In this document: piece by piece, positions 33,361-44,773 of the stretch
Layout of the letters: each line of letters starts with the position of its first letter
How positions within the stretch are numbered: position 1 is the stretch's first letter
Assembly: GCA_022478985.1 (NCBI GenBank)
Contig: JAKSZP010014509.1
Location: 178,885-242,884, forward strand
Direction of reading: 5' to 3'
DNA: 64,000 bases
DNA from: Massospora cicadina
Lineage: Eukaryota > Entomophthoromycota > Entomophthoromycetes > Entomophthorales > Entomophthoraceae
The notes under the pieces: model-generated
Seen by the model: only the letters and a program-made list of their open reading frames with translations
What the model was told of the DNA's origin: nothing
Database searches by the model: none
Translations under genes and position numbers: made by a program

Positions 33361-33850
33361 TATCTACTGAAGAAAGGGATACCCTTTCAGTGGAAGGAAG
33401 AGCAACAGCAGGCCTTCAACCTGCTATGTGTCTCTCTCCCACTCTTTAGTACTTATTCACCCAAACGTTTGATACACCCTTTTCCCTTTTACCAATGCTA
33501 GAAATATAGCCATTGGAGATATCCTATCTCAACATTACAAAAACTTAGTGGACCATCCTATTGCCTACTATAGAAAGACCTTATCCAAAGCCAAATGCAA
33601 CTATAGTGTTACAGAATGTGAATGTTTGGTGGCCCTAGTGGCTATTAATAGTTTTTGACCTTATTTTTATGGGAAACATTTCACCATAATTACTGAACAT
33701 GCTTCCTTGAGATGGCGCCAGAAAATGAAAGACTCTGAAGGTAGATTAGCCTGATAGGCGTTAAAACCTTCAAAATTACGACTTTTATTATTCACCAACC
33801 TTGGCCCATGAACCAAAATGTGGATTACCTATCATGGCTTCCCATATTAA
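33361..33850 (+). pseudogene. RNase H of element A
   Basis: HPIAYYRKTLSKAKCNYSVT followed by ECECLVALVAI, then a frame break and HFTIITEHASLRW, where the catalytic TDH is TEH. RNase H order and spacing match E and G. Confidence 0.75.
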
Positions 33851-34089
33851 CTTTAACTGACCATGAGGAGGATTGTCTTTTAAAACTTTCTAACAATTGC
33901 ATTTATGGAAGGAAGAATTACTGACCCTTCAATAGGTTTAGAGAAGATATTGGCAAATCTTCGAGTCAAGGAAGGCCAATTGTGCAAACTTGAGTCCAGA
34001 AAAGTGGGTACCATATGTATGACCTTTGGCTAAACTGACGTCATATTTGAGGGACATTGGCAAGTCAGCCAAAGGGGAATCTGGAAAAA

Positions 34090-34462
34090 ATTACCAATGG
34101 CTTAAACAATAATGTTATTGGCAAGGAATGCTTGTTTCAATCCAGGATGTATTAGAGCTCTGCCTGACATGTAAATGTCAAGATGGACTTGATCCCCAAT
34201 CTCAACACCCAGTGGTTCTATCCTGTAAACCATTCCTTACTATTAGCATTGGTGTTGTGGGGCCTCTCCCTCAAGCCTCTAATGGCCATCAGTTCCCCAT
34301 TATAGCTGTGTACTATTTAACTAAGTGGATCAAAGCAGTATCTTTACCCTCAGTTTCAGCAAAGGCTACCGCCACATTTTTGTATTATCAAATTATCATC
34401 CAACATGGGTGCCCTAACATCATTCTTTCCAATAACAAGAAGAATTTATAATTGAAGCTGGT
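34090..34462 (+). pseudogene. integrase of element A, first half
   Basis: Open 34128-34451: VLELCLTCKCQDG (zinc module Cys pair), ISIGVVGPLPQASNGHQF (the usual IDVVG has lost its Asp), YYLTKWIKAVSLPS, QHGCPNIILSNNKKN (SDNGTNF reduced to SNNKKN). Two catalytic Asp positions are gone. Element C is inserted at CTGGT (34458-34462). Confidence 0.85.
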
Positions 34463-35353
34463 TGTTGAAGTATTGGCCTAATTCAGATGGGATGGGTCTT
34501 CTTCAGAGATAAGCTGTAGTATTAAGCGGCTATTGTATGGAGACAATAAACCAGATGGTGACAGTAGTTAAGGTATAAACTCCTTAAAAATGACACTTCA
34601 AGGCTGTATTATCCTGCCATTTACTTGTACAATGGCTTGCTGCCATGGTCCTTCTGATCCCAAGTAATTCCATGATGTAATACAATGAAAAAGTATTAAT
34701 TACAAAAAGTTTGTATATTGAACTATCAACTTTTTATGATAAAACATTCTTTTTATTTGTAGGAGATTAGGGATGATTCATAGGGTTCAATGTTAACCAC
34801 ACCTCATCCATGACACCTCATTCCTCATTGGCACTTAGTTTTAAGATCCAATGAAGGCTTCTGAGGGTTTAAAACTATGAGGCTCTGCAGTAACTCAGCT
34901 TGGCCTCATGGTCATTGTCTAACTGACCATTGTTTCAAGACAGAAGTTTCCTCTGAAGCATCTGAAAATATCTAAACCATCACTTTTCTCAATCAACTGT
35001 AGCACATATTAAGGCAATTTGTACCACTATTTAGTAACTAATTTGATCAAAAACTTGATTGGCATTAAAAACTAATTTCACCATAGATAAAAAAGCCCAT
35101 GAGCATGGGTGATTAAGTTGACTATTTTTAAATCTGACTTAATTAACAAAGTCCACAATCCCATGTCATCTAGTTGAATATATATAAAGTGGAATTGCTA
35201 GGCCGTGGAGCCCAAGCTTTGCATAAACTTATAATATTTTTGATCCATAATCACTGATATCTTTGATATAATCCATAATAAATTAGGCATAAGCTAATAT
35301 TACTATGTCCCTATTAAATTACTTGACAATTAGGTCCAGTCAACTACTCAAAA
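34463..35353 (-). repeat. 3' LTR of element C
   Basis: Starts TGTTGAAG on the plus strand and ends TCAAAA (mutated TCAACA) next to the minus-strand polypurine tract AAGGCGGAAAAG. Same length as its partner. Confidence 0.92.
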
Positions 35354-36600
35354 CTTTTCCGCCTTGACTGGATAAAAAGTGGCGGGTACCTCCTTTATTG
35401 GTCATAAGGTCCAAATTCTTGTAATTTTCTAAAATATGAGTGCTATGTCAGTAGCCTTCCAGCCTTGGATAAGCGAGTCTTCTTAAAATCGAGCATTTCA
35501 TTGCATCATGCTATGGTATACTCAGGCGTTTTGCCTTCAATCTTTCAGGCTGGTTAAACCAGCTACGCTTCAATGGTACCTGAAAGTCCAACTTTGCATC
35601 CCGCTGTAGATTCAACGATAATTAATGAACCCAAACAGGCCCCTTGACTTTTAATTATAAACAAATAACATACAGATAGTTCAAGTGTGATCCTCACTTG
35701 ACCATCTCCTTAGCTCTTTGTGCTTCTGAAACCAATCAGCCAAAAGAAACCCTCATTTGGCATTAATTCACTTCATATGGGGATCTTGTTCCCAACTTCC
35801 TGCTCTCACTTTTTCAAGTCTTTTCTTCCTCCAGTCTTACTACTTCCCTTCATGCAGGAAGTTTAGCTTCATCAGGTTTTGAACTCAACTTGATGTCAGA
35901 ACTTGTAGAAGCCTACTTGTCATCCACACTTGCCTCCAAGCCTGAGGTTGCCTCATTCAATAAATTTTGAGACTAAACAGGCTCTTCTTTTTGATAGCTT
36001 GGTGGCTAGGCTTTGGTGCACTCCCGTGGCATTTCATACCAATATTCACGTCATGTTGGCCTCAAAAGTCAGTTTTTGAAAGATCGGTGCATTCTTGTAA
36101 TATATTGAGCCCTTTGTAAAAGCCTTGCGAAAGGGCTTCCTGAAAAATACATCCCCAGCTGGCTCTACTGGGCACATGCATTCACTTTCCTCCTTCCTCA
36201 ATTTACACCAAAACTGTGCCCAACATTCACAGGGTTTTAGACAAGGCCCATTTGCAGATGTTTCGCACAAAAGAGTTCCTCCCCCAATTTATCATTATCT
36301 TTAAAGCCTTCTTGCCAACTTTGTCTTCCTTTCTGCAGCATTTTCTCTAGAGCCAAACCTTTCTCGCCTGTTTCAAAGTCCCTTCCAACGGTCACTTCCT
36401 CTAGATTGATGGCCTTTTCTAAGCCAACAAGGCCAGAATACCTGGCGCCAAGACTTTTGGGTTTGGCGCATCTCTGACAGGGTATGTACAGTTGAGACTT
36501 ATATGAGTTTCGCATTTCTCCTATACTGCTACAGGCTTCCCTGGTTCAATCTCACTCTCCTCCTCCTAAAAAAAGGTCATCCAGCCTTAGTAGTGATGAG
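35354..36600 (-). other. 3' non-pol region of element C
   Basis: Lies between integrase and the 3' LTR and is shared with D (2921-4350). Minus-strand frames 36237-36515 (92 codons, acidic/basic, LEEVTVGRDFETGEKGLALE) and 36046-36270 (GPCLKPCECWAQFW) are the longest. No known domain. Kept in both copies, so probably part of the original element. Confidence 0.6.
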
Positions 36601-36849
36601 GCCTCAAAAGTTAGGAATTTAACTTTTATATTTTTAATTGTTAAATACTTCTCTCTCCTTTTTCCTGTATACAATCTATTATTTTTTTGCTATTATTCTT
36701 TATAATACAAACAAAGGAACTTAGCTTGTACTTGATTCACAACCCAGCCGCCTTAATTCTTAATGGTATATACATCTTCAGATAATTTCTCCAATATAAT
36801 AATTGGACCTTCTCAAAGAAAGGCCAGCTTGTGCGCACAGCCTGCACTA

Positions 36850-37700
36850 TGAGTGTCACAATATACTACTGAGCCTCTTTCCTGAATTTTAGACACTGTA
36901 GCCCATTAGCATTCTCATAGCTCTTCTGACTAGTATTTTGATTAATTGCGTTTTGATAGACTTCAGATTGTAAATTGATCAAGGTCTTTATCAATTTATC
37001 AACATAATTTTTTGGGGCAAAGTTCCTCAGTTGAATTGAGTACCAAATATAATAATGGAGGTAGAGCGTGCTGTCTACCATACAGAAGTTAAAACGAAGA
37101 GTGTCTCATGCTGCTGTGATGTCCAATACTGTATGCAAATATAGTATCACTAATGAAAATAGCCCATTGCAAAGTTGATGTGGCTGCGTTTTTATGCAAT
37201 ATACCAACTAGAGTGCCATTCACTCATTCTACTATATCATTAGTCTTGTGATGGTATGGTGTTGACAACACTACCTTGATGGACATGAAATCATTCAACC
37301 GTTGCACCATCTGAACAGTAAAATTTGTGCCATTATCCATCAAGTTCTTCTGGGGCATTCATACTTATAAATATCAAATTCTATAATAAGCTTGGAAGTA
37401 GTCAAGGCCCTGATGTCTCAAATTGCTTTTGCTTTCACCCATTTTGTCATATGGTCAATATCAACAACTATGTATCTGTTGCCTAGGTTACTCAGAACAA
37501 AGGGCCAACTACACAATTGACAGATATTTCAGGCCCAGTCAGGTTTAATCAATCAATATTTCACATCTGACTCCATAGGCTTTGCGATTTGGCATAAATG
37601 TCATTTATTGAGTATGTCTTGGATATTGAATTGCATAAAATATCAATAGTAACTAAATTAAATTAATTCTAGTTTTTTGTCATTTCTCTGTGCCCAACAG
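36850..37700 (-). pseudogene. integrase of element C
   Basis: Minus strand: NRYIVVDIDHMTKWVKAKAI (about 37425-37485) is the first catalytic Asp block. A frame-shifted WIMAQILLF stretch (second Asp) and a decayed TRLMI-NEWMALS stretch (TNG..ER region, about 37215-37250) follow. Then comes an open 71 codons (36866-37081) with LHYYIWYSIQLRNFAPKNYV. Several stops. Confidence 0.65.
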
Positions 37701-38008
37701 CATTGTGAGATTGTGTAATAATCTACATTTGGTCTGAAGGTTTTGAGAAAAATTCTACGTTATCCCTCAGGCTTAAGTTTATATAAAACTCCACTTCAAT
37801 ATTTAGAGTCAGTAAACACTTTTTTATCGCCTTTTGTACTTCAGGTGGTTCATCCCCATACTTTTGAGCAACCATTTTTTCATGAAGCTTATTGGCCAAA
37901 CTGCTCAGGACAGCTACAATGGGAAGTCACAATAGTCTATATTCATTTTGATGGGCAGCTCCAGCTCTATGAATTATTTTCATAGTCGTACACCTGTAGT
38001 TTCAGAGT

Positions 38009-38344
38009 TCAGTGGGCTAACCGTCTCTTAGGCTCCTTGAGATTGTGAAGCCAGCGTAATGAGCTGTGATCCATCACTAATTGAAACTTGATGCCATGAA
38101 TGTATACCCATAATTGTTTACAAGCGTAGATGACAGCTAAACACTCTTGATAAGTCACCATATAATTATGCTCATGCTTATTAAGCATCCTGATGCAATA
38201 ATTGACTGGATGCTCCTTGCTGTCATCCCCAACCTGGGATAGAACACCCCCATTTACGGCCAATGATGCATCAGTTTGCATTTTAAAAGGCCTGCTGAAA
38301 TCTGGATATTGGAGGACAGGAACCATGCTCATTGTGGTTTTCAA
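38009..38344 (-). pseudogene. RNase H of element C
   Basis: The longest open frame of C (111 codons): FSRPFKMQTDASLAVNGGVL, HPVNYCIRMLNKHEHNYMVT, QECLAVIYACKQLWVYIHG, QLVMDHSSLRWLHNLKEPKR. First catalytic block QTDAS and later MDHSSL (usual TDH) are recognisable. Follows RT directly. Confidence 0.85.
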
Positions 38345-39200
38345 AGCCTCAAAAGCTTGCTAACTCTCATCTTCCCAGCAAAAACGAACTCCTCCTTGTT
38401 TAAATGGGATATGGGCTCAGTAATCCTTACAAATACTTCTACAAATCTTTGATAGTATCATACAATGCCTAATGATATTTGAACATCCCTCATACTCATC
38501 AGAGCTTGCATATTTTTAATTGCCTCCACCTTTTGAGGTTGAGGCCACAAGCCCTTGGAATCAAAGACAAAATTGAGGTATTCCAATTGTTCTTAAAAAG
38601 AATATAATTTTCTAGGTTTTATCTTCAGATTGGCTTTCAACAGCTGTTTAAACACTTGTTCAATGTGCTCCAGATGTTCAGAAAACGTCTGCAAGAAGAT
38701 ATTGATATCATATAGGGACCATCTAGTACTAAAAAAAAAAAGATATTGATATCATATATGTAGACCAGTATGCAGGATAATTTAGTGTCCCCCAAAGTTG
38801 TGTCCATTCTGCACTGAAAGGTCGCAGGAACATTGCACAGCCTCTGGGAATGTGCATCTTTTGAAAAATTCTTGAGCAATCATCATGCACTTCTCCTGCT
38901 TCTCTTGAGGCAGTTCAATTTTCCAGTATCTGGAGATAAGGTCCATTATGATGTAATACTCCAGATCTCCCAACCAGTTCAGTTCATCATCAATTCTGGG
39001 AAATGGATACAAATCCTTTTTCATAATGACATTGAGGTGACAATAATTATTTACAACTCAATTGATGCCATCTTTTTTATTCACAAATAAACTGGGCTGG
39101 CTCACGGGCTTTTCAAAGGCACAATTATTCCAATTTTCAGCAATTTGTCTAACTCTTCTATAACTACTTCATAGCTAGCCCAGGGGTGTCAGATTGGCCT
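38345..39200 (-). pseudogene. reverse transcriptase of element C, with micro-retroposon insertion
   Basis: Minus strand: MKKDLYPFPRIDDELNWLGD (39024 down), then RYWKIELPQEKQEKCMM, NVPATFQCRMDTTL and LVYIYDINIF, where the YLDD box is altered. Just after this box the frame is broken by the 25-bp insertion at 38715-38739. The other side continues as SEHLEHIEQVF-like sequence. Confidence 0.8.
38715..38739 (+). mobile_element. micro-retroposon copy 2
   Basis: Core GGGACCATCTAGTACT (38715-38730) followed by nine A. It is flanked by a perfect 19-bp duplication, AAGATATTGATATCATATA, at 38696-38714 and 38740-38758. The clearest copy of the family. It lies within the RT region of element C, so it is younger than C. 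Confidence 0.92.
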
Positions 39201-39296
39201 CATTTTAATAGGCACATGGTATCTGGTATTGACAAAATGCTTTACTACTTTTTTACAGCCTAAATCTTGGCCATCTTTGGCAAAAATTTTGGAGTA

Positions 39297-40270
39297 TCAT
39301 TCAAACAACTCCAGTGCTTCATCCTTCTGTTGTTCTGATAATCCAATAAAAGACTCTTGGGTAATTACAGCGTGTGCCCTTAGTCCCTTGGTCATTAAAA
39401 TAAACTTAGATAAATTGCCAAATTTGACAGCTGATTTTAACTCATCCCTTGGAATTAGATATATTAATGTGACTACATGATATCTCTTGACCTTGATACT
39501 TTGGATAATCAAATTTGCTAATAGGACATCAATTTCCAGAGCCCTGGTATAAGTATTTCCAGGCACTACGCTAGGTTCCAACTGAGAACACATCTAAGGT
39601 GGTATGACTTCCCCATATAGTCCTTCTGGAATATACAGCATACTCTCAGGCCTCATAGTCAGTTGATGAACTGGAGCTAGTATCACATTTTTATTCACTT
39701 GTAGAGATATTCCTCAATTTTTGTTTATGGCAGTTGGCATGGGGCGTCTTCAATTTCCCCACTGAATATATCCCACTAGTATTATCCCATTGACATAAGA
39801 TATATTAATAAAGTTTTAACAACGGCTAGTGAGCTATGTATTATCATGACAATAATGAATAAGGAGTGATTTTCCAATATTTTTAAGATTTTTTTTTAAA
39901 ATCGCTTGAGATCCCATAAGTCCTTAAAACTATTCCAATTAATATGTCATAATTGTGTTGGGAAGCACTATTGTGGGTGTAGCTACTAAAGCTCCAAATT
40001 GTGGCGGCAGGGCGCTGTAAGCTCATTCACTCTTAGTGCTGTTGAGGCCCACAGTCCTGTATTTCCAATTGTGGTCAATGTCCAGAGCAATTTTTAACTT
40101 CTTGACCAGCTTTGTGGAGACAATGTTTACAGGCGCATTATCAACAATAGATACAACTATAATCTTGTTGACCAGAATATCCACATAAATACACTCAGAT
40201 TAATATGAATCAATATAGTTTACTAAGTGGATATGTGAAGAATATAAAGAGTCAAGAGTCTGCTTCAGAT
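39297..40270 (-). pseudogene. protease-RT linker region of element C
   Basis: Open 98 codons at 39297-39593 (GNTYTRALEIDVLLANLIIQ, KRYHVVTLIYLIPRDELKSA) and weaker frames upstream. By position between Gag zinc knuckle and RT this is the protease and linker. I do not see a convincing D-T/S-G. Confidence 0.5.
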
Positions 40271-40599
40271 TATTTTCAATACTAGGACATTCATTGATGA
40301 ATGTGTCAATTGGCATCGCTATATTAATTCCCTTCAAGCTTGGGTATCTTCTGCATTGCTTGTCCCCTTGACCAGAGTATTCTAAAGTATGTGTTGCACA
40401 TACAGTTTAGTGACTACTTCAGAGGCTTCAGGTATGACAACCTTACTCTGAGAGCAAGCTACCTCATGTACATTCATAGAATATTCATTTGATACTAAAA
40501 TAGAATTTGTTTCATTGGTTTTTAAAGCTCTGTGGCTTGTGTGCTCTTGTCAGTCAGGTAAAACTGGTGCTTTCAGCACAATAGAGCGTCCCACATCTA

Positions 40600-42691
40600 T
40601 TGTGCTTGTTCTTTTTCTCCTCCTGCACGTTATCTGAAAGGACTACATTGAGATTATGCTGACGGAATTGGGAACCAAAGTGACCTTTATGATTACAGTT
40701 GAGCAAATAATCTCATTCAAAGGGCATAAGGCCTTTGTATTTTCAGTTTGCTCAGTTTTCACAGGCGGATTACTGTCAGTATTTTTATTGGGTTTAAAGG
40801 TTTTTCCTGCAGAGGCAGCATGCTCTGATCTGTACCCAGTATTGGGAGGACCATAATTTTGTGAATATCTGCTCAGATTATCAACCAATTTGGACGTCAC
40901 AAGGTTTTGCACAAAAGCAGGTGATAAAGTGGTTGACAAATTTTGGTAAGGTTGTACTGCATGTTGCAAGGCAATATTAGCGTTAAAGTCACCCATAGAC
41001 TTTGCGCCTAGGAGTTCTTGAGCTTTTCAATAGAATCAATCTGCAAAGTTGTCAATCAGTTCATCTTTCTTAAAGCAAATATTCATAAACTTAGAATTTC
41101 TAGTCAACATTCATTCTGGAACTATAAATTCATGAAGTACGGCCTCTTTGAATTTGGCATAGGTTGGGTTCTTGTCCATGTGAGGCATAATTAGCCCAAT
41201 GCTCCACTCATCTAAGCAATTGATCACAGTGGCCACTTTGTTGTGGTCACTGGCCTCATACATGGCCATTTTAAAGCGGTTGACAAATGTAGCTACACTT
41301 CTATTCTTGTCAAAGCAGGCAGATTTAATAGTTTGTGATTATTTTTTCCCGCTCATGTTATCACAATTACTACTTTGCTGGCTTGAGCTAGGCGTACTAG
41401 GGCGCTGAGGCACTGTACCACAGTTTGAGGAATTGGGTTTGCCAAAGCATCCATATTGCTTGGAATTTGTTGATGTGGCCCAGTATCCATCTCAGTAGGT
41501 ACTTTCTGAAGCTTTGTCCTCATAATATTCGGAAGTATTTTCAGTAAAATGGTTCATGGCACACTGGCATTGCCTGTAATTCAATGCTTGGATTCTATTA
41601 TTGATTTCATTTTCTTAATTGATATGATTAAAATTTTTAACTTTAGTTTTGCAATTTCCTCATTCAAGCTAGTAGTTTGTAGTTGCAGGACAGAAATCAC
41701 TTGGTCCTTTTCCTTAATTGATTTCTTATAAATGGCTTAATTCTCTGTGGAGAATATTGTTTGACTCATTAATGGAGGTAATTTCCTCATTAATATTATC
41801 ATTTAACAATTTAGACAATAAACAGAGTCCTGAATTTTAATATTATCCGCCCGTTGGCCTTCAACATTTGTATGCCTATAGTTGATTTTACTGATGTAAT
41901 CATCCTTCATCTACAAATTTTGGGTGTTCAGTTATTGATATCAGTCACCAACTTTTATTGTTATGGTTTAATTGCGCCTCCTGGTCTTTGTGATTAAGCC
42001 TCATGAACTCTGAAGCATTAATATATGTCTTAGTGATATTTTTAACCTAAGGTTCAGTAACTCCTCTTTCCTCAAAGAAGTTGCCAAAGGTGGGATTCAA
42101 TCTGTCATTTAGTTCTTATGCTAATTATGATACCCAATCATTAGCCTAAGTGGCTAAATTATAATTCTCCTCAAAACTAGAACGTCCCTCTGTAAAGTTA
42201 GTTTGCAATCACTCATTCAAGGTCTGTTCCACCTGACTGGAATTGCGTGAAAAGTTTACTAACTCAGTGATGGACTCATGATGGCAGGCAATGATTATCT
42301 GAGAATTTCTGGAGGCAGGGTATACAAATTTGACTAAATATTGGGTGATGTTCTCTATCACAATTAAATTGTTTTGGATTTGAGCTACACTCAATTGGTG
42401 ATGAGCTAGATATCTCATCACAACACATATTGCTGTTGTTGGTGATAAAAGGATTGCTTGTGTTGTCAACGGTCCCTTGTCCCATTTGATATCTTTTTAA
42501 CAATTGTTGTAAAAGATGTCCCAGCTCTCATGTGAAATAGGTTTGTCAGGGTAGGTAATAATGGGCACATTGTTTCAGTTAATCTGGGACACAGTCATTT
42601 AAGTATTTCCATTGGGCCTGAGTATAGTTTTGAATAATTGATTAGGGTTGCTCACCTGTTTGGAATGGTCATCATATGCGTTCCCAGCCAT
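40600..42691 (-). pseudogene. Gag of element C
   Basis: The start ATG (42689-42691) lies inside the PBS. Open parts are 42209-42469 (AHHQLSVAQIQNNLIVIENI) and 40643-40996. A zinc-knuckle remnant, NCNHKGHFGSQ, at about 40677-40705 has lost its first Cys. Same beginning and knuckle as D. No collagen-like block. Confidence 0.7.
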
Positions 42692-42699
42692 GAGCGCCA
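42682..42699 (-). promoter_or_regulatory. primer-binding site of element C, overlapping gag start
   Basis: Minus strand TGGCGCTCATGGCTGGGA, two bases after the 5' LTR; the same site as D at 6721. The Gag ATG begins at its ninth base. Confidence 0.75.
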
Positions 42700-42701
42700 C
42701 T

Positions 42702-43592
42702 TGTTGAAGTTTTTACCTACTTCAGATAGGCTGGTTCTTCTTTGGAGATAAGTCAGAGTTTTAAGTGACTATTGTATGGAGACAATAAACCAGATGGTGA
42801 CAGTAGTTAAGTTATAAACTCCTTAGAAATGACACTTCAAGGTTGTATTATCCTGTCATTTACTTGTACAATGGCTTGCTGCCATGGTCCTTCTGATCCC
42901 AAGTAATTCCTTGATGTAATACAATGAAAAAGTAATAATTACAAAAAATTTGTATGTTAAGCTATCAACTTTTTATGATAAAAGATTCTTTTTTATTTGT
43001 AGGAAATTTGGGATAATTTATAGGGTTTGATGTTAACCACACCTCATCCATGACACCTCATTCCTCATTGGCACTTATCTAGAAAATCCAATGAAGGCTT
43101 TTGATGGTCTAAAACTATGAAGCTCTGCGGTAACTCAGCTTGGCCTCATGGTCGTTGTCTAACTGACCATTGTTTTAAGACAGCACTTTCCTCTGAAGCA
43201 TATGAAAATAGCTAAAACATCTCTTTTCTTAAGCAATGGTAGCACATATCAAGGTGATTTGTACCACTATTTAGTAATTAATTTTTAAAAAAACTTAATT
43301 GACATTAAAAACTAATTTCAACATAGATCAACAAAGCCCACAAGCCTGTGTCATTAAGTCAACTACTATTAAGTCCAAATTAACCAACGAAGCCCCTGAG
43401 CCTATGTTATCTAGGCAAATATTATTAAGTAGAATTGCTAGGCCATGGATTCCAAGCTTCACATAAACTTAGGATATTTTGATCCATAATCACTGATATC
43501 TAAGATATAATCCTTAATAAATCAGGTGTAAGCTAATATTATTATGTCCTTATTGAATTATCCAACAATTAGGTCCAGTCAGCTACTCAACA
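42702..43592 (-). repeat. 5' LTR of element C
   Basis: Begins (minus) TGTTGAGTAGC and ends CTTCAACA. Same 891-bp length as the other LTR. Flanked outside by CTGGT. Confidence 0.92.
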
Positions 43593-44200
43593 CTGGTGAA
43601 AGATTTAGCTGAACTGATGTGAACCATATAGGTATTATCCACCCCCTACCATCCTGCAACCAATGGAATGATAGAGCGGGAAAATTGTACTCTAACTGCA
43701 ACCTTCCAGAAAATGGCTATGACTGACCCCATCCATTGGTTCCCATATATTCTTAGTCCAATTCTGCCTATAGGATCAGCTATCATTGAATAACTAAGAT
43801 GTCAACCTTCCAAGTGTTGTACAGAAGAAATCCCTATCTGCCTTCTACATACTATTTCTGAACAAACCTCCCCTGAAGACCCTGAAGTCACAATGAAAAA
43901 TATCTTCAATGAAATTATATGACTTCAAACTTGTCCTCCAAAAACCTATTTTCTCTGACTAGTAGAGAAACTACTCAACTTAAAGATAAACATAACTACT
44001 GCGCAACTTTTAACCGGGGGAACTAGTTATTTCTACCATCACCAGCCTGGAGGTCATGACAAAAAATTGGGCACCAACTGGTTGGGGTCTTATAAAGTCA
44101 TGTATAAAGGTGGCAATAGATACTCAATAGTAGAGGTTATTAAGGGTAAGGTAATAAACCGCGTACATAGTCACTTTATTGATACATTCCCCCTCCTACG
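43593..44200 (+). pseudogene. integrase of element A, second half
   Basis: Continues after C: YHPATNGMIERENCTLTATF (catalytic Glu region, about 43645-43705), MTDPIHWFPYIL, then a decayed tail with a GTNWLGSYKV-like GPY module (about 44070-44100). The polypurine tract CTGGAGGGAGGCGT (44207-44220) precedes the LTR. Confidence 0.8.
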
Positions 44201-44221
44201 CCAAGATCTGGAGGGAGGCGT

Positions 44222-44768
44222 TGTCAGGATCCTACCCAAATTGTAGATTCAGATATGCCATCCAAAAGGAATCAATCCCAATCTGACCAAATAGCCCAAA
44301 CATCTTTAGGGAATATCCCCAACGAAACTTAATGGCTCTCAAAGTTGGGGATCAACCCTGACTTATGCATTTGACTATTGCTCCCTCAGAGCTTCCTAAT
44401 TTTGGGGTTCACACCCAAACCATGCGGTAAGTGAAGCCTATTTAACTGAGATAACTAGCCTACTGCAGAATCCCTGAGTCATTATAATTATAGGTCTTAG
44501 CTATGACTGCTTGGAGATTTACCTAAACCCCTCTCTGATTCCCCTTATATTGTTGATTCTAAGCTATTAAGCTTTACTCTCTCTTTTTAAACTTTTTTAA
44601 AGTAAAAATTGGACAACACATAATAAGAATTACCTCACCAGATAAAGTATCTGGAATAAAGACTTTTTGACCAAGAAGAGCAAATGATACAATCAAACTT
44701 CCAGGAGCTTTGGGTCTACTGGCCTAAATAATTAAGGGATATGTGGTATCACACCCATGGTCCCAACA
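44222..44768 (+). repeat. 3' LTR of element A
   Basis: Starts TGTCAGGATCC after the polypurine tract and ends CCCAACA. Partner of 25687-26239. The following CATAT is the target duplication. Confidence 0.9.
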
Positions 44769-44773
44769 CATAT

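Larger units (their letters stand above)
34463..43592 (-). mobile_element. element C: full-length Gypsy element, D family, inserted in A's integrase
   Basis: Two 891-bp LTRs (34463-35353 and 42702-43592) begin and end TGTTGA...TCAACA. The perfect duplication CTGGT lies at 34458-34462 and 43593-43597. On the minus strand from 42701 down come gag, protease/linker, RT, RNase H, integrase and a 1.2 kb non-pol region. All frames are broken. It supplies the pol that D lacks and so gives the full-length form of that family. Confidence 0.93.
25687..44768 (+). mobile_element. element A: Ty3/Gypsy element swollen to 19 kb by insertions of B and C
   Basis: LTRs at 25687-26239 and 44222-44768 share the start TGTYRGGATYCCTACC and the end CCCAACA-type terminus. 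The flanks CATCT (25682-25686) and CATAT (44769-44773) form a 5-bp duplication with one difference. Inside are gag, protease, [B at 29601-32506], RT, RNase H, the first half of integrase, [C at 34463-43592], and the rest of integrase. Without B and C the element is about 7 kb. Key catalytic residues are lost throughout. Confidence 0.9.
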
